Below are positions 58,270 to 64,000 of a DNA stretch of 64,000 nucleotides, one piece after another (positions within the stretch are counted from its first letter, which is position 1; each line of letters starts with the position of its first letter). Location of the stretch: contig JAVLUZ010000724.1 of the NCBI GenBank assembly GCA_036768485.1, forward strand, positions 186,001-250,000. The letters run 5' to 3'. The notes under the pieces were generated by a model. That model was not told the DNA's origin. It searched no databases and saw only the letters and a program-made list of their open reading frames with translations. The translations under genes were made by a program, and so were the position numbers. Source of the DNA: Mermis nigrescens (Eukaryota; Nematoda; Enoplea; Mermithida; Mermithidae).

Positions 58270-60890
58270 CGTAGCTACGTGGGGCACTTGAAGCACAAGC
58301 CTACCAAAGAAAAATTATGAATGAAAAGTTATGGTTTCAATATGACATTCTTTTAATGAATTTGGTATGAGGCGCAAGGTGGAAAGTGTCATTCTGTAAA
58401 TGGTTTGTTCTTATGAATGTTAGCTAGGAACCATATGGAATGTGAGGCGAATTTAGCCGATTTTTTATGCAGCCAAATAGCTTGAGTCGTGACCCAGAAT
58501 CCGAATCATTTAGGTAATTCATCGAATTTTATAAATGACCATAAAGTAAATTCAATGTCTGGTAGTGCTTTAGATTCAATTAGGTGCCTATTATGCTACG
58601 TAATTTTTTGGCCTTTTGAGGCAATTTTTATGATAGACTTTTGTATATAAATCTTTCGTGAATATAGGAATGCGGCTATTTTTATCCACACAGCCGGCCA
58701 TTTTTATTATTTCAGGATTTTTGCGACGCAAAGATTTCTGCCTCAAAAGATGAAATGATACACCATAATTAATCTCTTCAAACAAAATTCCCTAAAATTT
58801 TGAACTTTGTTTGGAGCCAATATCATACAAAGATAACAGTGATCTGATCTTATGGAAACCCTGCAGCCCAGACGCAAATCCAGGGAGCAAGGTGAAGGCT
58901 TGCACATGCAATTTCATACGAACTTAAAAATTTGTTGCATTTACGTATGCTTTCAACTTTTGATCCATTGATAATCATACAAAAATTAAGAGCAATGAAT
59001 AATCTTCATTCAGTGGACTTTCAGGAAAAGAAAGGCAAATGAGATGATATTATGCACCTACAGTGTAACTACGGGCGAAGGCAGTAAACATCCTCACCAT
59101 CAAAAAATGCTGATAAAAGAAATGGCTATTTTTAAGATTAACACAAGAACCACTGAATAGGTTTAAATAAAACGCAATGTTTTGAGAAGATAATTCCAAA
59201 ATGAAATTATATTGCCAAAAAAAGTTGTGCTAATAAAGCTTATGTCTACAGTATGCTATGCTCTATGAACTTTTCAAACTTTGCATGGTCCTACTGTATA
59301 CAAGTTTTGTTTTGTTTTGAACACTAGCAAAATAGTTAGATATTCTTGGGCTCTAAATTTCACCCCCTTTTGTTTTTTACGTTTCTAAAAAGTTCATCCT
59401 GCAATCTCAATTTAGTTTCTTTGCAATATGGCTGCCCCATTCAACGTTTAAGCGTAATTTGGAAAGCCAAAAGCTTTCCAATATGGTCGCAATGGAGGCC
59501 GCTATATTGGAAAAATATATACTTTTTGACGTTTTCATCTATCGTTCTTCGAGGCTTCAACGTGTTTCAAAATTTTTTTTCAGTAAATATGTAGCTAGAA
59601 AATTGCTCTTTTTGATGAGCTAAGTCTCCCGTACTTGGTTCTTATAGTCCTCTCGGAAAAGTTAAAAAACCCTCAAAATTATTCATTTTAAATTAAAAAC
59701 GACAGCGCCTCAAAGCCCGTTTTAGAAAATTTTTTAAGCAGCAGATTCGTTGGTATGCGCTGCACATTGTTAGAGCCCCGAAGTAAGCTTAGAATAGCAA
59801 AACATGTAAAAGTTTTGGCGCTGGCGCCTATCACTGTTTTTTTACAATTCTGTAATAAAATAAATTTCTTCCGGCTTCCTGAGTAATTTTAGTGAAATTT
59901 CAACTGAAAAAATCATAATTTTTTACGCTTCGCACCTGACTATTATTAAATCAGTATTGTATATTTAGAGCTGAACATCAAGTAGTGGTATACTAGAGTG
60001 AAAAAAATTATAAATTTTGATGACCAGCTTTAGTCGTTTTTAGGCTGAATTCAGAACAAAGATTTGCTGATCTTATTGAGATTTTAGCGTGAGGAGATGG
60101 GTTTGGGGAGGGTCGTACCCCCCCAGAATCCGTTAGATTCCGAAATATCGATGGCCCCCAGGATTACTTTTTAGCATGTGTTTTGGGATTTTTGCGAGTT
60201 TTACACCACCCATATCCCCCAGAAGTGTTATCAGTACATTCTGTGTACTGGACTGAATTTTTCATTCATAAATTTTTGCACAATTAAATGACAGAGATCC
60301 GTTGATACGATAATAAATATTAGAGGTAGCAAAAAGCAATCAAAGTTTGGTGGTGCAAATGAGGATCATGGCTATTAGCGCAACGTTCTAAGATGTAGGC
60401 TTTCCAGGCAAAAATGTATTAACTTTAACTTCTTTTAACTTATTTTTCAGTCAAAATTCTAAAAATTTCAGGCGCTTCGCGCCGAATTTAGTAATTACTA
60501 TATCTATATTTAGCCCCAAACGCGCGATTCAAGCATTTAAGTTAATCGAGCTAATCGATGCATAATCTAAAGCATTATGAGCATGCACTGGGTACTGAAA
60601 ATCAGTCCTACGAGCACTTTAAACAATAGCTTTTGTATTAAAAGACATGCATAACAGTTTATTTTTTCATTTTTTCACCATTGCATGTAGCTCGACCAGA
60701 AACGCAAAATCATTTTCGTTTTTGTATTGCTCCTAATGTTTCTCGCGAAGTCTGACGTCAAAAATTTCTTAGGATGGTGCCTACCCTGGGAAAAAATTCT
60801 GGCGACGCCTATGAACTCGCAGCCGAATCTCAAATAAAAATAAAAAAGGCTCCCCTGAATTTTATAACCGTCTACCTTTTGAAACCAATC
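58270..60890. other. No gene seen
   Basis: A+T-rich. An R1-like G/C-rich patch is at about 60095-60230 (GGGTTTGGGGAGGGTCGTACCC, then ACCACCCATATCCCCCAG). No ends or duplications could be set. Confidence 0.35.
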
Positions 60891-60899
60891 AGACTGCAT

Positions 60900-61302
60900 A
60901 GAATGTAAAAACGGAGTAAGATATGCTTGTGCACATGAAAACAGTAGAAAACCGTCTAATTTACACTCCTGTGCAACAAAACTAATGAGTGTAAAGAAAT
61001 TTTGAGACCAGATTCGCAACCCACTAATCAGGGAAAACATTTTTAAAAAGACATTGGCCCTCCGCCGATTATTTGAATTTTCGGTGTAAACTTTACACAC
61101 TCACGACTAGCTCGGTATTGAGTGTTAATAAAATGAAGGGTATCTAAGTTTTTCTATTATCTACCCTTTAAGAAAAACCGCACCTCCCAAGTGTGTGCCG
61201 TTGTTGCTGTGAGGGGGGACACAAATTTCGCACTCGCTGTGATAAACATATAAGAAAAAAGGATGGTCAAGTATATTATAGGTAGCGCTATCGCGCTACC
61301 TA
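60900..61302 (-). repeat. R3-derived segment ending in the palindrome
   Basis: GTGTAAACTTTACACAC and a GAGTGTTAATAAAATGAAGGG block lead to AGGTAGCGCTATCGCGCTACCT (61280-61301), the R3 terminus in inverse orientation. It is a truncated copy. Confidence 0.6.
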
Positions 61303-61309
61303 TGATACA

Positions 61310-62470
61310 CATGCATATGCCCTGAACTTTAGAAGTCGAAATTAGGTCTTTAGTGTAAACAAGGCCTTAAATAGGATACAGATAAAGCTAATAGTAATGG
61401 ATAGGAAAAACGCTGATTTTATATGGATAACATTGCAATGACCAAAAAGCATGCAACGTGCGATTATCCTGCAAATTTTGCGAAATATCGCATTTATTCT
61501 TTGTCCTTTTCTCGACTAACCTCATTACAAAATTAAACGCATTGCCCAGTTGATACGAGTCAATATGGAGCTGAATCAAATTTTTAAAAATCACAAACAA
61601 AATCTGGGTTTAGTATAAAATAGCCAAAAAGGTATCAAAAATGCTGTTCTATGGTTCTACAGTAATCTGTGGGGATTTTGAAATTTTGATGGGGGAAATC
61701 GCATATATATTGTAGAAAAAAGTTCTGAGGTCCATCATCTTAAGGGTCTTACAAGCGTGTCAGACATTCTGGTTTAACGTGGCTGCTAATAAATTGCTGA
61801 ATGGTGGGGCCGCTTTTTCGAAATGAAAGGAGTATTTTCCATTAAGAAAGGGATTCAAACTTTTTGAAGTCCAACAAAAAGCTAAGAAAAAGTAATACGC
61901 GCACTTAACAATTTCAAAATTTGTCGCCCATTTCTTATTTTTTCAATAATTTTTTATTTAAAACTTTGGGCTTGAGTATTCTAAGCACGACAAAAATTAT
62001 CTGACTCTTCTCGTCGACTTATTTTTAATGGTTATTTTGCGCAAACTTTAAAAAGTTAGCACAAACAAAATAGTACTTCGAACTTTTTCGGGATAAATCG
62101 GATTAAGCTGAAAATCACGTTCTGGAAATTTCGCCTTCGTACTCACTCGCTGATTCTAGAAATGAAAGCTGTTTTTACTCAGTAATACGCCTCTGCTATA
62201 AAAATCTAAACTCGTTTACTTTATTCATTTTTATTCATAATAAGGAATTTATTTCGAAGATATTTATTTTCATTTTCCTAATTGATGTGAAAATAATAAA
62301 CTTACAGACCGACAATGCTCGGTATTTTGTCCCAAGCGAGATCTTTGTGCTTACAAGCTCACAGAGCATATACGAAACGATTGGCTTTAAGGATGACGTG
62401 TTAAAACAGTCAAAAATTAAGTTGTATCAAATGGTTATACTGACGACAGATATCATACATGAAACGGCTC
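61310..62470. other. No gene seen
   Basis: A+T-rich, no recognisable feature. Confidence 0.35.
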
Positions 62471-62479
62471 GAAATTTAG

Positions 62480-62710
62480 GAGGTGGCTCCCCGTCCATTT
62501 CTAGGGTGGGAGGAGGGGTGATTGACCTTAAATTTTAGATGAAAAACGGCCAAAAAACATATAAAAACGTCCAAAAATCGCAAGTTTTTTTTCAAAAATC
62601 ATGGGGTTAAAAATTAAAAATTTTCTGACTTTAGGGGAACGAAGGGGGACGTCCAACCTTGGGTGGGGGATTCCCCCAACCCCCTTTTAACCTATGTAGA
62701 CGTGACGTTG
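62480..62710. repeat. G-rich repeat fragment
   Basis: CTAGGGTGGGAGGAGGGGTG at the left and GGGTGGGGGATTCCCCCAACCCCC at the right enclose a short A/T-rich core. It resembles the ends of the R1/R2-type MITEs, but no termini or duplication are evident. Confidence 0.3.
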
Positions 62711-62924
62711 AACCATTAATGCTACACTCCTTGAAGTATGGATGTGCAGTTCGAACATGCATTCGGCGATTGCACCATTAACATAATGGCCGACAGGGCC
62801 GTAAATCGTCAAAATCGGCATTTCAATTGAAGCTGCGTGTATGAAAAAATGCAAATTCTCCCCAATTTTGTAAATTCGCGTGCACCGTCAATTTGTTGCT
62901 AAAAATAGTCAGTCATTTTTGACA

Positions 62925-63150
62925 CTTTTCGCGCAAAAGCGCGCGATAAAGTTTGAATTGCATCGCGAATTATCGCGCGATGAAATTTCTGGATTGCGCG
63001 ATTTCTTCTGTGATGCGATTTTCGCAGGAAGCATGAATTGAAAAATCGTGTCGCTGGAAATCCTGCGATTTCCGTGAAAGTTTGGATTGAATACGCGTGC
63101 AAATCTGATCCTGTGAGCTGCGATTTTCGCAAGTGCGGCGCGATGCGTGG
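62925..63150. repeat. CpG-rich cluster of GCGCGAT-type motifs
   Basis: GCGCGCGAT, ATCGCGCGAT, GATTGCGCGATT and TGCGATTTTCGCA recur in about 220 bp, many self-complementary. It stands out sharply from the A+T-rich surroundings. Confidence 0.55.
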
Positions 63151-63207
63151 ATTATGAATGAGGCTTAATAACAGACATAGTAATAATCACGATTATGCGC
63201 AAACTAC

Positions 63208-63470
63208 CATATATGGAGGTGCAAGAATTTTAAAAGGTCAGAAAGTTGTCTTAAAAATGGTGGTACGACGGAGAAACACCATTTTTAAACATTTCTCGTC
63301 GAGCACTATCCATTGGCATCGAAGAATCGCGAAGAAAACCAAAAAAATTACAAAAATTGAATTCATGGGGGAGGGTGTATTTTGGTTTTTTTGGGTAGGG
63401 AAGGGGTATCGGGCTCCTGCAAGGGGGTTGCATACCTCTCCTCCCACGCTCACGCGCGCGTGTCGCCCTC
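63208..63470 (-). mobile_element. R1 MITE, reverse orientation, ends eroded
   Basis: The internal R1 blocks are clear in reverse (GGTGCAAGAATTTTAAAAGGTCAG, AACACCATTTTTAAACATTTCTC, GAGCACTATCCATTGGCATC and the G-rich block). Left CATATATGG and right GCGCGCGTG are decayed ends, and no matching duplication is seen. Confidence 0.7.
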
Positions 63471-63539
63471 TAGACAAAATGGAACAAGCATTTGGTTTTG
63501 AGGATCAGCAATACGAAATGCAATGCATCAGGATGTGAT

Positions 63540-64000
63540 GCAAAATCTTATTCAATAAGTTAGCCCTTCCTAAACTGCAAATATCACCCAGAGAACAAGG
63601 TGGAATAGAATAAAATAAATAGAATGTAACACGAAATAAATAAATGAATAAAATAAATATTAAATAAAAGAACTAAGCGAATAAGGCAATCGATTCATTT
63701 ACTCCTTACATCCTTTTATTTGTCAAGTCGTGTTGGCAGTTGGTACCCATGAGCTGGTTCCGCTTATGCCCTTGGCAATAAGCGCCGCCATCCTGCTTTG
63801 ATCCACTCGACACCGTTTTTTGGACGTCATTTGGCCCGCGTATACGTTTCATCAATTACACACGATATGATCAGCTAGTTTCGTATGCATTACAAATGAG
63901 TATTTTGGGCAAAAAATGACGGTGTTCAATGCATATTTTTGCATAGAATACGTAATAATGATTTATTTCTAATATTCCAATTCGGCGCTTGACACGACGA
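63540..64000. other. No gene seen
   Basis: Runs of AAATAAATA at about 63610-63670, then unremarkable sequence to the window end. Confidence 0.35.

Noticed and set aside
60675..61100. 141-codon minus-strand open frame
   Set aside because: It overlaps R3-derived sequence, has no recognisable domain, and no splice or start context supports it.

Overview
The window is A+T-rich animal nuclear DNA, most likely from an invertebrate. The evidence is a spliced long-chain acyl-CoA synthetase gene with short introns and an AATAAA signal, a tRNA-derived SINE, many short DNA transposons with target-site duplications, and no bacterial-style gene packing. The phylum cannot be fixed from the sequence. Very little of it is protein-coding: most of the 64 kb is transposon-derived or duplicated repeat sequence.

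Layout. 1-4.1 kb: the 3' end of an acyl-CoA synthetase gene (plus strand, five exons, 5' part outside the window). Its introns carry nested transposons, including an 872-bp hAT-type element inside an older MITE (family R1). 4.8-8.8 kb: a MITE and a long repeat (R3) that starts at a GGTAGCGC palindrome and ends in a fold-back. 9-27 kb: duplicated blocks. Block R4 (12.06-14.9 and 19.36-22.35 kb) carries a two-copy gene on the minus strand whose first exon encodes a signal peptide and a short Cys/Tyr-rich segment. This exon is far better conserved between copies than its flanks. Block R5 (about 16-17.6 and 26-27.3 kb) carries an unidentified exon. A SINE, several MITEs and an inverted minisatellite lie among them. 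27-46 kb: gene-poor, with scattered MITEs (R1, R2, R7, R8), R3 fragments, two clusters of AAGCACGTGCTT-like motifs and tRNA-like SINE remnants. 46-58 kb: an inverted R3 copy interrupted by a 9.7-kb palindromic element. 58-64 kb: gene-poor repeat debris.

The main finding is the element at 48128-57826. It is an almost complete inverted repeat: two arms of about 4.8 kb meet near 53.06 kb. It is bounded by 8-bp near-identical target duplications, and other R3 copies in the window show the empty site. Each arm has a GC-rich end, 136-bp satellite units, arrays of a roughly 21-bp A/T-rich repeat, and one broken reading frame of about 190 codons. That reading frame resembles the N-terminal module of the B-type DNA polymerases of Polinton/Maverick-like elements and related viruses. 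No exonuclease, polymerase, integrase or capsid gene is visible. It looks like a non-autonomous, dimeric or fold-back derivative of a self-synthesising element, and I cannot name a described family for it.

Repeat families named here: R1 = MITE of about 250 bp, ends CATACCTGGGCG, 8-bp duplication; R2 = MITE of about 280 bp with one copy showing an 8-bp duplication; R3 = long repeat with palindromic terminus; R4 and R5 = duplicated blocks; R6 = AAGCACGTGCTT clusters; R7 = MITE of about 160-230 bp, ends TAGTCTGTTTC, TA duplication; R8 = hAT-like MITE, ends CAGKGGCGGAT, 8-bp duplication. Names are local to this report.
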